Shown: positions 11,258 through 24,843 of the stretch, piece after piece
Position numbering within the stretch: the first letter of the stretch is position 1
How the letters are laid out: each line of letters begins with the position of its first letter
Assembly (NCBI RefSeq): GCF_965638725.1
Contig: NC_134951.1
Coordinates: 79,735,068 to 79,799,067 of the forward strand
DNA length: 64,000 nucleotides
Source of the DNA: Aptenodytes patagonicus
Taxonomy: Eukaryota > Chordata > Aves > Sphenisciformes > Spheniscidae
Direction of reading: 5' to 3'
Position numbers and translations under genes: made by a program
The notes under the pieces: model-generated
Database searches by the model: none
What the model was told of the DNA's origin: nothing
Seen by the model: the letters and a program-made list of their open reading frames with translations, nothing else

Positions 11258-14200
11258 AGGAAAGGCTCCATCTGCCACAAGTATCATTAAAAAAAAAAAT
11301 TCTTTCTATTTCCCTTTTCCTCCCTATATCCTGGCAATGAAGAATGCACACCCCCTCCTCTGGACAGTCAGGCACCTCCTTAAATAGCAAACCAAAGAAA
11401 CACACCAGTGTTTGTTCCATCCTTCAGTACACTTTGCTTTACTCAAGTATACCAAATACCTGTTCTCTAGAAAGCAAAACAGCATGCTTAGTATTTTCAG
11501 TGTTGCAGACAAGCCATAATAAAGGACCTCATTATAAAAAGCAGTCTGTCTGTAGCTTCATGCTACAAACACTCTGACTAATATACCACATTATGAAGTT
11601 GCCACTCTCCCCACTACCGCAGCAGGAGATTGTCTTTTTTGTTATGCCATGAGGAACTGATTGAGCTAATTAAAAAAATTAAAAAAACTTGTCAAAAAAC
11701 TTCTTCTCAAAAACATCATCAGTTTCTCAGTGCAGTTTATATTGCACAGTCACAAAACCCGTAAAACGGAGAGAGCACAGACCATCATGGGGGTAGCAAG
11801 CAGCACAAGGAACAGTGGCAGTATCTTAAGCAGGTACCTTCCATCATGAATCACAGCCCAAGGAGCCTCACCCTCCGTTCATGAAGGAACAATCCTCACA
11901 GCTCAGTAAAATTTTGTAAGCAATACCGAGCACAAAAATACTCAATAGTTTAAAAATGACTGTGCAAAACTACGCTAGCAGCACACTGATTTTACTTCAG
12001 TTAGAGAAAGAGTCCTTCATTTATACAATAGTATTGCGATTATAGCACTCATCTGAAAGCAGGAGTGCTGACTTCCAGGCCACGGTCACCCTGAAGCCAC
12101 AACTTCTTTCTAGGAAAAAAGCTCTAAGCTGTAGAGAGGACCAGGAGGGGGGTTCTTCCACTCCCACCACAGCATCTGGGTCACTGCACGCAAAGGGATC
12201 ACAGCCTACAAATCACACCAGCCTCGGCACTTACAGAAGCCGTCTCTATTGCCTCGTGAATCTTTTATTGCTACAAAAGGTCCCAGCTTCAACTGTAAGG
12301 ATGGCCAGTTCCCCTGCCCTAGTTTGGCTAGGAGCTTAGAATAAATTTATGGAAGCAGAGAATTGTACACGCAGACAGTTTCTCTATCTATGGCTTTCTG
12401 TCAGTGCTCTCTAACCACCCACTGCCTGTGTAAAAGGTTGGTATCACAAGGTGTGTTTTGAATTGAAATTGATGCTAAGTGAATTAGCTGTGCTCAGACC
12501 CTGCCCAAGAAGCCTGATTATTCCGGGAACTTAGGTGGAGGTAAGGTACCTTCCAAAATGTATCCAATTTACGGTCCACCTCCTCCATGCAGAAAAATGA
12601 AGATTTCCCACCTATAGTAAAGTGCTGTACATCTTGGAAAATACGATTACTGGTGAGTAGTTTCTATTCTTAAGACCTTCTCATTGCCACAAATAACAAT
12701 GCTATAGGTCTATCACACAGATTCATCACAGATAACCTTCAAATTAATGCAGGAAATAAATATTGCCTTATGAATCTTGATCTGGAAACTTGAATGAAAG
12801 ATGCTGCAACTCACAGTACTGAAAAAATACTGGTCTCATTCCTCACTATACTTGAAAGCTAAATCTTTTACGCTTACTACACATTTTTTCGTCTAGCAGA
12901 GTAACTACTGAAATAATTTTTCAGCAAGCTTTGAAACAGTTTGTCATGATTTTTTAAACATACTTTTTATTGGCATAAAACAGTTTGATTTCAGCTTGAT
13001 TTATAATGTAGGTTTCATTGTGTGTTATTTTTCTACAGCAGCTCTTAAAAAGCCGTTTCCATTCACAGGTATGTTGCAAAGAACAAAAAACTTATACATA
13101 AAAAGTAATGTGCCACTATAATTTGAAAATATTAATCTCATTCACATTCCCCTGCCTCCACTAAAAGATTTATAACACGTCTAAAACAGGAATTGATGAA
13201 TTCATCAGCGTCTGGGACATTTTGATCATAATCAATAACAATTTTACCCTTTAAATGGGATTTCAATTAAACTACTTTTTTTCCCAAGGAATTTTATTTT
13301 TATCATAAAAATAGTTTCTGTGCAGACCAACAGCATTAACTCATTTTATACCAGGTGCTATGTTGTAAGGGATAATAACCTACACAGCGAAACAATGATA
13401 ATACTATACTTAATGAAAGATATACAAAATTCATTGTGCTGTTTCATAGGTTAAATATTAATAAGTAAAATATTCCTTAGATAAATAAGTACAAACATAA
13501 AGATCAAGCATCATTACACAAGTTTAGAAGTCCATTATCCAATAATGAAGAATCTAAGGACAGCAAGAGAATATCAACGTAAGGAAGACAGGCTGGCCCA
13601 GCTCCTTCACTTTTGGGCGTTCTCTTAGCTCTCAAGAACACACAGGGCAAGGCATTCCAGTAGCTTCCACAGAAAGTTAACTGTAAAAGATTTCTTGGAT
13701 GGAAGAGTCTGCCAGGAGCAGCAGAAAGGGAGCAGGCAGATCATCACCAGTCTCTGATCAGATGACATTAAATGACACCGTCAGAACTTATTTTGAGTTT
13801 TATCTCTTTGGAAGCTGGTGCTTACTAGGCTAGGGAGTTGAAGTAGGGAATGTTTTAAAGGAAAAATGATTTTTAATACTATACAGCAAGAAATTTTAGA
13901 TATAAGAAATAGAAAGAAAATGTAATAGTCTGGAATAAGATGAATGAACAAATATATATGAAGCCATGCTAAACCAGAGGGTTTCGTGGTCCATTGAACA
14001 AATACTCCTGCTGTAGGAAGTAAATTAAATCAAGTGGTGTGATCTGATTATCTTCAAGGATTATTTGTCATGGGCAAACTACTGGTTCAGGTAGGAACAG
14101 ACTGTTACCCTTCAACTAAGTGGCAGTTATTGATCTTTGCTGGCACAGCCTCATTGTTACATGGCTTCACTGTTACGGAGAGGCTGCTAGCTTAATGTCT

Positions 14201-17200
14201 GTCAGTCTGGGAAATAAAAGTAGCCCTTACTTAGGAAAGATAAAGGGAGGTAATTTCAGGGTCTTTCATCTTTCCCAGAGCTGTACTGCTCAGAAGCCAG
14301 AAAGTGTATTTTCTTTGTCTATGGCAATTAACTAAATCTTGAACATCACACAGCTTTTATGGATGGATAATATGTACACCTAGACACAGGCAGAAAAATT
14401 CTGGCGCTACTGGTATTGATGGAAACACAATTTCACCCAGAATCATCATCCTGCACCAGGACACAGCCTTCAGAGCAAGGAAAGGAGAGGGGGGTGGGGG
14501 GAAACTACGGCTAACTATTTGAAGCCCTTAGAGTTTTGGTGTGAGTTCAGAGAACTTTCTTAATTGAATGGAGAAACTATTGCAGAGAATTTGAAGACAA
14601 AAAATAGGTTTCTGTAGCTTTAAGAACAGACAAAAGCCTTGTGATCTTGTCCAGGGAACTGCTGTACATAAATCTTCAAAGTCTCTGAGAGGCAGTATCC
14701 AGGACAGAAATCACAATAATTATAGCTATTTCTCAAGCTCAAGTATCCAGCTTGTTTCGAGGCAAATCTCAAGACAAATACGTCAAAACTACAAATCAGA
14801 GAACTATATTAGATGCAAGCAAAAATAGAACTACAGAAGCCCAGGAACAAGCGCATGATGCCACTGCTTCTCACTTTTGTCAAAAAATATTTGCAAGTTT
14901 CACAGTTCTCCACATAATTTGAAAACTGAAAGTTACAACTTGGTAGTAGTCTTGGAAATTTCACTCAATTTAGCTTGGGGGTGGGAGGAAGCTGTAACTT
15001 CCCTCACACTATTTCAGCTGAAGAATCAATCAGCTTCTGTTTGTTTACATTTGGAAGCTGGTCCTGAGAAGCTTCGTCATACAGAAAAATCCCCTTTCCA
15101 CAGTAAACAGCCAAATAGGTATGAATCCACTCATGAATTATCATTGCAGGATGGTAAACACACAAATGTAGATCAATTAAAATAGAGGGAAATCTTGTTT
15201 TGATATATGCCCCACTCAGTGGAGAAGATTAATTCCTGCGATGCACCGTTCTGAATAGCTTCCATCATTATTTTACACATCCACCTAGGCTCTTTGGTGC
15301 TGTGAATTTAAGTCCCAGCTGGGAGATCCAAATGTATAATGACATTCTAGTGAGTTTCTGAGGCTCAGTAAATCTGGCAGGGGAGTCAGGCTCCTCGGAA
15401 AGGAATGACAGCAGATGCCCTCCAGGGGAGCTACAAACCATGCCTCATCCCGGACTGCCACCCCGGGCACACGCTATTGACTCAAGGAAAAGAGCTGACA
15501 GGCAGCAGCCATAGTTTCAGATGTTGCATGTAGATCTCTCCCGGCAGGTGTCAGTACAATGTAGTGTTGCTATAAAATCTTAAAGTAACAAATATAAAAG
15601 CAGTAGGTTTTTTTTTTCCCCCCCAAATGACAAAAAAACCCTGTAGACTAATTATGTCAAACCTGAATAATCTGCAGAAACCAGCTTTGTGAGGAGAGGG
15701 TGGGGAAAACTGTTAGCTGTGTATCATTTCCACTGTCATACAGCTAATTTTCTTCTTACAAATTGTTATACCTCTGGAAGAGATGTCTTTAATGAAGTAG
15801 TTAATTTAACGCAAAGACTCAGCACTCCCTTCTTAACAGTAATGTACACAGATGGCTGTATACTGAACTCTATCCATCTATTTCAAATTGTTATAAAATG
15901 GCTGTTGAATTATATGCTTTGGAGAGATAAAATACATTTATAATAAACACGGCACCCAGAACAAAGTTTTCTAGCAACTGGTTCTGAAAACAAAAAACCC
16001 CAACAGAACAAGAAAATGAATTTTCATTTCAAAAGCAGTCTCCATGCAGACTCTGACTATCCTACCACCCAGCTATTCTGCAGGCATTCAGACACTTCAC
16101 TGTAATGTCTCAAAAATCAATAGCAATTTATTCTCTCTTTGGACCCCAAGCAACAAAAGTAAATAATACTGTCACCTCCAGTCTGCCTTCTGAACATGGT
16201 CACAAAACAGTCTTATTACTACACTACAACCCTACAGAGCTCTTTATCTATGCTGGCTTTGCAGATTGTATTGGCTTTCATAAGGGAAAAACACGCAAGA
16301 CAGCAGCACAAAGGGGTCAAGTTCCTGCACTCCAACCAGCCAGACTGCCGAGTCGGAATTAAGAGAAAGGCTTGGCATCTGTCTTACTTCAGTTTCACCT
16401 ATGTTGATTTTATGGGGGGGGGGGGCCAATATTAGAATTTTGTCTTCCCATGCAATAAAAGGGAAATCCAAGAGGAAAAAAGTTGAAAGACAGGTTGGAA
16501 CTTCAAACCTTTGCAACATTTAAAGGTATTTCTTAAATTCATTTCTTAAAAATAGGAGGCTTTAAAATTCACATTCCTTACAATGCTACTGAACATATAT
16601 CAGAATATCCAAAATAATCCAAAATATTCAGACAGATTTTCTTAAAATTGTCATAATTTGTAACCAATATTATGAAATCAATTTCCGTCTCATATGCCAG
16701 CCAGTCTCTTTCAACTGCTCGTAGCATGAGGCATATCATCATCACAGGGACTTTTATGAAGTTTCAAATACATTCAAATTGTTAGACATGAAGATACGCT
16801 CGGTTAACAACTGGTGACCCTGTGTATGTGTGTAAAATGGACTCTTCTCTTTTCAGGAAATAGTATTTAAATATGTTTGTGTCTTTGCATATTTAATTGT
16901 CTTCACTAGCGGATGCTGTGTAAGCCTGTACAGCAGAGAAATTCTCACCACCACCCCCAACACCAATTCTGTTTCTTTTTAGAAATACTGTTATATATGA
17001 GTCCATGGAAATCAAGTCCAGGATGAATCACTAGCTCACACAGGCATCAAGTCTTGATTTAAAGGAGTCCACCATTTCTTCCGTGGCAGTTTGTATCAAT
17101 GAGCATCAAGACAGGGCACAAGCTGAATGCAAAGCAGGGACTGTACGGTTAAGAGAAGAAAATTTACCTTTTACTCCTCCAGTTTTCAACGTTGACAGTA

Positions 17201-18058
17201 ATTCCATGAAGTAATTTCCCACTCTAAAATGATAAATTGCTGAAACTTAAAAGCACAATAAACATCTCTAAATTTAATGGATCTCATAAGAATTCGCATT
17301 ACCAGCCAGGTCAGAATTGTGATTTTTTTCAATAGGGGATAAACTAGTAAAGAAAATGGGAAATTCTAAAAGATTTTAGGTTAATATCTTAGGAAAAAGA
17401 AAAATCTGAGTGAATTTTACATGACTACTTGAGAACAAATGAGGGGATACTAAGACTGTTTATTCACACAAGAGATATACATATACTTGTCTAATCAAAG
17501 GGCATTCTGAACCAATCTTAGCAAGGAACTCTGGTAAAACATTAGAAGATGAATGAATGTATTTATTATTTCAGAATTCAGGTGCAAAATGCGGAAACCC
17601 CACTAACCACTAATGTGAAAGAAAAGCAACAAAATAAACTGAGTTTTAAATTGAGTCATAAAGTGAATGAAAAGGGAAGAAGGCTACAGAGATTTAATTC
17701 TTGTATGATAGCCACATAATCCCCGAGGTGCTTTGGATCAGAGATGCCTGGAAAGAAGGTAGAACTGGAGATGGAAATGAAGCCACAGGGCTTCCTTTTA
17801 CTGTGAAACACAGCCACAACAAATGGGAAGTCTGCTACTGTGAGAACCAACAGTCAGGGTAGAGCAAAGACAGCCTACGCAGTAGATTATTATTCAATTA
17901 TTTAATTAAAATCTTTAAAATCTGTAGGGCTTTTTAATGAATATTTAATAAGCACGTAGGCATCTGAAATCAGACTGCTGGCATTTGACTGTCTCGTCAG
18001 GACCTACACTGGACATTCATTCAATCCTATGCAGGCTCTTACTGGCTCCTTACAAAAA

Positions 18059-18103
18059 AAAATCTCACAAGATAAAAAGATTAAAGATAAAAATCTCACA
18101 AGA
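18059..18103. repeat. Short direct duplication, 31-bp period
   Basis: The 14-mer AAAATCTCACAAGA occurs at 18059-18072 and again at 18090-18103. This is probably a small local slippage duplication in A-rich DNA. Confidence 0.7.
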
Positions 18104-20370
18104 AGTTAAACAGCATATGAATCAACAAAGCAACAATAAAAATCAGGATTGATTCTCTACTCTTCCATTTGTATCCTCCAAGAAGTGCATTTCATTTAAT
18201 TTACTACTTACCCATCTTAAATCTGCTATTCTCTGTAGGTGTCAGTGAATGCAGTGCTAACTACACCTAGTACTGGGAACACAAAGTAGAAATTTTTGAG
18301 ACGGGCTTAAATCATTCCAGAAATTCTTCTATGGCTTTTAAGTATCTCCCAGTAAAGCTCTGACAAGTGAGATAAGCTTTAACACTTTCAAGAATAGTTC
18401 TATTGTGCTTAAAGGAATGACTCAATGGAAATGCTCTGGAGCTCTAGGATTTAATAGGTCTTTAGGTAATAGCGGGCACAGAGCAGTGAACATCAGACCA
18501 ATGAGTACTACAGTGTCTGGTTAATACTGTTGGTCTCGTACCAGCAAAACGCTAAGAACTTAAGTCAATATCCCATAAAGCATTTATGCACAAAGTCTTT
18601 TTCAGGACCAAGTTTACAAAACATCTGAAATCCAGATCTACCCCTGTATTAATCACAGACATGTCCAGGAGTGGTAACTCCATACCATGACTAAGTGACT
18701 CATTCAGATCCTTGAAAAGTCAGCTGGAGTTTTGCCATTGGCTCCAATGAGCATCATCAGATCACAAAGCAGACAAGATGGGTTAATTCATACACAAACA
18801 GGAAAACCATAATATTGCTTAACGCAGCAGTGATAGCATATAAGGCTTTTAAAAGTTGCTAAGCTAGCTTCAAAGTACTTATACAAGTGAAAGAGATTTA
18901 AGTGTCTAAAACAGACTCTGAGAAAGTCACTCCAACCACACCCTGTGGTGACCAGCTTGGTATTCATCTAAAACTCTTGTACAGACACTACGTATCTGTA
19001 GAAAGTAAAATTCAGCTATAACCCTGAATAACGTGTCCTATTGGTAGCCCTTACCAGCACACACAAGCCAGAGTTTCAGAGTTGCTCTTAGGAGTATCTT
19101 TCCTCTGCAGTTGCTTGCACCTACCTCCTGATATTCACCTGGTCTCACTGGAAGCCAGTTCAAGGAGCTAAACCAGCCAAAGCTAGCACAAAGGAGAAAA
19201 CACGAACACTTTTTGTCAGTTTAGCTCTCTGAATCAGCTCAACACTGAAGGAGGGAAGCAAGAGTACTGGCACATGAAAGGAGTCAGAAGAGACGATTTT
19301 GCTTTTTCTGGTGCTGTCTACCCATTTTAACAAATTAGCTATAATGTGAAACTGCAACCTGACTGTATAGAGGACCAAAACAACTAATATGAATGCTCAG
19401 TCATCCTAATACATCAGCTACTGACACTGCTAAATGAAATGAGATGTTTCTTTGTCTTTATTAAGAACAGGTTAAGTTAACATGTGTAAACTAACTTAGA
19501 ATTAAAAACCAGAGAGATATTTAAAAATTTTGCTAACCAATATCATGGTGAAAGCAACACATTAGCCATCATGTATTATAAGCTGTTACCTAATGTCTAT
19601 TTTTCACACCCAAAATCAGAGTAAATATATTTATGCTCATTTAAAGAGACCTTTGTATTGATAAATGGTTTTGAAGTAGCTTTGTGTAAATAGGAATTAG
19701 GAACAAATATTATTTTGGTGCTTGTATTGTTCTTTATATATTACAAAACCTAGTACAAGCCCAAATCCAAGTGTTATTCCTTACACTTACAGAAGTATAT
19801 AAGCACACAATGTATGAATGTTACTACCTCACAAAAGTTTCTCTTTATAAAAAGTCTTAAATTAAATTCACTGCCGAGTACATTTCATTTCACCTACCTG
19901 TCCAGTAAGAGATTTGTTATATTAAATAATTTATTCAGCCATTTCCTGATCTAATCATAAATTTGAAATGTGGGAAGAAATTAGCACCTGATGTTTGGAA
20001 TAAATGTGACTGAGGCAATATTGGTTTAATATTTTGCCATATTTATTTTATCTGCTGGCCACTTCCTCTCCTTGCTGTAGATTCACAGTAAGTGGAAGAA
20101 CGAGTAAGGAAGAGAGATCAAGGAAAAACAAGGAGGAAGAAAGAAAAGGTTTCCTGTATTTTTAGTTTTGGCATGTCAATTCCACCACTTAAAAATCATT
20201 ATCTTTTCTTCAGGAAGAAAACAAAACACTGCCATTTTCAAGAGATTAGACCCTGTCACTAAAACTTCCAAAATCAAGTCCCCTAATTAGTTAACGTTCT
20301 AAAAATATTACATGGCATTTTTGTCTGTCTTCTAATCTTTTTATAGAGGCTTGTCTACTCCAGCATATCT

Positions 20371-20387
20371 ATGTGTGTGTGTGTGTA
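20371..20387 (+). repeat. Short TG dinucleotide microsatellite
   Basis: About seven and a half TG units in the context ATGTGTG...TATT. Potentially polymorphic but short. Confidence 0.85.
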
Positions 20388-23300
20388 TTTCTAAGAATTA
20401 ACTATTACCCTCTCTCTAAAATTCTTTGAAAAAGGATAATTTGGGGCCTTTGCTGACATAAGTGTTCTCATTCCATATATGTTCAGACAGGAATTTCTGT
20501 TGTCATAAGGCTAGGTGAGTCCTAGCCTAGAGCCTACTGTTTATAAGGAACTAATGAGAGTTAACATTTACTAAGTTTGTAATGAATCAAATCCTTCCCT
20601 TCTAACCAAATCTCCACTAATTGCCTTCAACTACTAATAGCACCCCGAACAAACTAAGAATTAAGAAGGTGATTCATTCAATCACCACTTTGCCAATACT
20701 GCCAATAAGGTTACTGCTAGGACGCTAATGTGGCCATTTTTCTTTAGGATGTAAACAGAAATTGTTAACTTACTTTACAACTCTTGGATAACTAGTTTTG
20801 ATTGCCAATCAGTTTAGGCCAGATTAATATCTGCAATCTAAAACCAAAAAATTTTAGAAGACACTACTTTGCACTATAATTAAAAGTGAAATTGACTGGA
20901 TAGGACAGCATGCTTGCTTCCAGTCTTTCCCGACTCTTTTCTTGAAATCTTTGTATATGAACATCCTTCCAAACGTGATCTTATCAGAGCACAGGTGTAT
21001 GACAGAATATTACATAATGGGGAACTCTGAAAATATAGGATAAAATTATCAAGGGAAGACAGCATTTTATCACAAATTTGAGCATGCAATGAGATTTTTA
21101 AAAATGCAATACAGTTTAAAAGCTCTAAATTTTTATAATCCTGGAGTATGTTAACTAGAATAACTTGTCACAGGTTTGGGAGTACATTAGTTTGAAGGCA
21201 AATATTCCAAAAACAACAGGACCAACTGAGGTCCCCTCAGCTAGCTGTAGATACATACAGAGAAAGCAAAGCCTCTGCTTGTACTTTTGACACTGTTAGT
21301 TTACATCCTTCTGAACAGAACTTCAGACTTCACAATACACTCCTAATAGTTTAAAACTATTTTTCTCCTGAAGTTTGACACAAAAGTCCATAGAAGTTCC
21401 ACTAACAGAACAAAACAACAGTTCACAGCCAGAATTCTTAGAGTAAAAAAAGAAAAAAAAAAAATTCTTTTTCTTTCTCAAGTGTTGTTAAGTTAAAAAA
21501 AGAAAATGTACTGTCAAACCTAACCTCGCACATCTCTTTGCATAAAACTAAAAGGATGCTTTCAGGACAGATGTATTTTTGTGGCTTATGGCTGAGCATA
21601 AGCAGAGACTGTATATTATAAGCAAGATGTATAACACAGTTCATTATTTTGATTGCCTGTTGTTTCCTACTGAAAGACCTTGATTCAATTCCTTGTTTCT
21701 TTACGGAGTTTTAAATATCCAGAAAGAAATTTTCCATTAAAGAAATATTAAAAAAAAAAAAAGCTGTTTCAAGGAGCAATGGAATGCATTAGGGAGACAT
21801 TCCAACACCATGATTCTTATCATCAAAGGCAAGATCATATATCCAGATTTCAAATCAGATTTTAATAGGACACAACAAATGAGGCACAGCCTGAGGTACT
21901 GAATAAGGAGAAATTACAGTGGCTCATTGACTGTGTATGAATGAGACAGAAGCTCTTGCAGAAACACACAGACATACACTCAACACAGTGCTAGTGCATT
22001 CACACACAGCCACATCAGCTGCACCTGAGCTAACGTGGTACTCGAAGCACCATTACTGAACTTATGTACTCTACTAGCTCTAGGAACATTTCATGCTCAC
22101 TAATGAGGGCTATTTATTCTGCATAAAACATGCTAGTGCAGCTATCACACTTTTGGTGCATAAGCTAGCTTATATCTATTACATAATTATAAAACTATAT
22201 ATAACATCAAAATGTACACAGACAGCCCATAGTAGACCTTAATTCCAGTATTTCCTTACTTTTGAAATGCTTGATCGTGATGCTGTAATAATATTCACTG
22301 AGTCTACATTCGTAAGCATGTAATGTTGAAAGTATCTTTACGCAATATTAGCATAATTAGAAAAATGTGTACCCTAATATCAGAGGAAAATATCAATAAA
22401 AAGGTTTCTGAAAGAACAGTATATTTTGGAAACAGCATAAATGTTGAAGGAATAATCTCATTCACATAAAAGGTTTAGAAAAGTTAGCAAAGCAGACTAA
22501 AAGTAGATTAAGGGCATAATCTTATGGGTAAGTACTACTGAGAAGTTCCATTTACTACAATATATCTAAACCTCAAAGTAACAGAATTTATTCAACAATA
22601 TTAAAGACATAAAACACCTAACATCTACTTGTTATTGTAATGAGTAAAAACAAGACAAAAATTTTAAAATAGATTCTGAAGTCTATCTTAGCATTACAGT
22701 AAACAAATATTAATACATCCAAATTAAAAAAAAAAGCTTTTTCTTCACTTACTTTGCCATCATGATTAAACACCCATGCAAAAGCAGGTAACTGTTTAAA
22801 TGATCCAGACCTCAATCAAAAAGGTCAGTACCTAATTAATTTACAGTTAGAGGCATTCTTACTATACAACTTAATATAAATAAGGAAATCTAATTAAAGA
22901 GTTATGTACATGCACCATGTTATCTTAAGAAAGTGTCATCTGTTGTAACATGTTCTGCAGTTTATACTCGCTTATATATTTCACACTGCAGATTCCATTT
23001 AATTTTCTTGATTTACCCTCATCATTACATGAAGATACTCCAATCAATTCTAAATTAATAGACTTTATTTCAAATAAGCAGGGTATATTTTAATGACATA
23101 TTATGAGTGCTATAAAAGACCGATTTTGTTAGCTGAAGTACGCCAACTTCTTTGACCTCAGTGTCTTGCTTTCTAGTCTCTAGGACCATACTCTGAGACT
23201 AACAGGTTTATTTCAGCAAGGAGATAAAGGTATGATCTAATTCACTTTCCAGATAGTGAACATGACTGTTCAAAGCACGCATGTAATTCCATTCCTTCCT

Positions 23301-24796
23301 CACAACAACACAAAATTTAGAAACACTTTTTTTTAGCAGACACCTACGATTTGATATGAACAGTGATTTTTCTGAAAAAAGTTAATTTAAAATTTGCCTT
23401 TGAACACTGCTATGTCACAAACTTATTCAGTTAAAACGACAACAACCTATAACGATAGCTAATTTTAATGTACTATTTGGTTTTTTGGTATACTCTTATA
23501 CCAAATGTTATTGCAACTAAATAAGAATTTTCAACATTTTCCATCTTTTTGAACCTGCGATAGCAGTTCATATTTGAATAGTTCCAGCATTTCCCTCACT
23601 GAAATCAATATGACTACTGAAGAATAGCAAGCAGGTATGTCAATCTGTTAGCTGGATTTGAAAGACTACAAGTTTATAATTATAAAGTTATTTTTCAGCC
23701 TGTTGGCATAAAGAAACATTCAACAAATGTATTTAATTTTAAAGTTCTCCTCAAATCTATTGACTATGAAACATATGACAGAAATGTGCCATTCTGCACA
23801 CATAGGAAACCACATAATGAAAGTAAGTATGACCAAATAAAGATCTACTCTTAAACTAGTAGTAACATATGGAAGAAGGAAACAAAATGCACAATCCAAT
23901 AGATTCTCTAGTCTCTAGCTGGACAATTCCCTCTCTCCTGCCATCATCTCAGAGAAATACTTTTAAGATTAGTCCCGTAACACTTAGGTGGGAGAGTTGA
24001 GATATTACTGCTCGTCTCTGCACACCTCACCTTCGGCCAGAAGCTACCTGCCTCCTTAAGAGGGCAGCAGAGATGAATGTGTGCCAGCTCTACAGCTATT
24101 GTAGTTCAGTCTAACATACTATCTCCAAACCAACTTTTACTGTTTTAACTGAAATCTCAGACTCTGAATTTCAAAGAATCTAAACAGCTGAAGCTTACGT
24201 AACATAATTTTCTGCTACAACAGGGAAATAACTCTTACCGTGCATTAGGTGTCTTAAATTGTTCTCCTCTTATCTAACTAGTGCTATTGCTAAAACACAA
24301 AAATACGATAATATTCCCCATCACATAAAAGTGGAATAAGAAGTTTTACTCTAGGAAATCGGGCTTGTAAGTAGTGGCAAGTCAACCTGAAATATCCCTT
24401 CATATCACAAACAGATGTATGTAACAACTCTTGGTTTAGTTTAATAATTACAAATTATCTCATTGAGTACAACACCTCACCTCCAGAGGTATTTTTCACA
24501 TGCAAAAGTGTTTTCATAATAGTCCATAGAATATAAAAACACATTTTGTTTAACGCTTCTCAGGCACTTCAAAACTGTCCTTTATTCTCTATAGCAAATG
24601 GCAGAAAACAACCCTGCATGAAAGAAAGAAGCAAAATTTTCTAACCTTCAAGAGATGGAAATGCATTCCAATATATTCTGAAGTTCACCATGCTAGGTGA
24701 TATTTCAGGTTTTCATCATAACTTATGTAGACCATTTTTTAAAAAAATTTCCAAATTAACAGGGTACCTATACTGCTCTCAATAAAGGCAGTGTAT

Positions 24797-24843
24797 GGAG
24801 GAGAGGAAAAAGGAGAGGTGGAAGAGGGGAAAAAGGAAAGGAA
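24797..24843 (+). repeat. Polypurine tract
   Basis: 47 bases of purine with a single T at 24819. Such tracts can adopt triplex structure. I see no sign that it is part of a mobile element. Confidence 0.75.

Noticed and set aside
17030..17120. Possible very old minus-strand CR1-like fragment (around TTTAAAGGAGTCCACCATTT)
   Set aside because: It resembles the 'sequence before the CR1 end' seen in ancient copies, but only over a few tens of bases, too little to annotate.
18715..18775. Segment TTTTGCCATTGGCTCCAATG resembling an ancient amniote repeat
   Set aside because: The match is short and from memory of a motif type only. A repeat-library search would decide.
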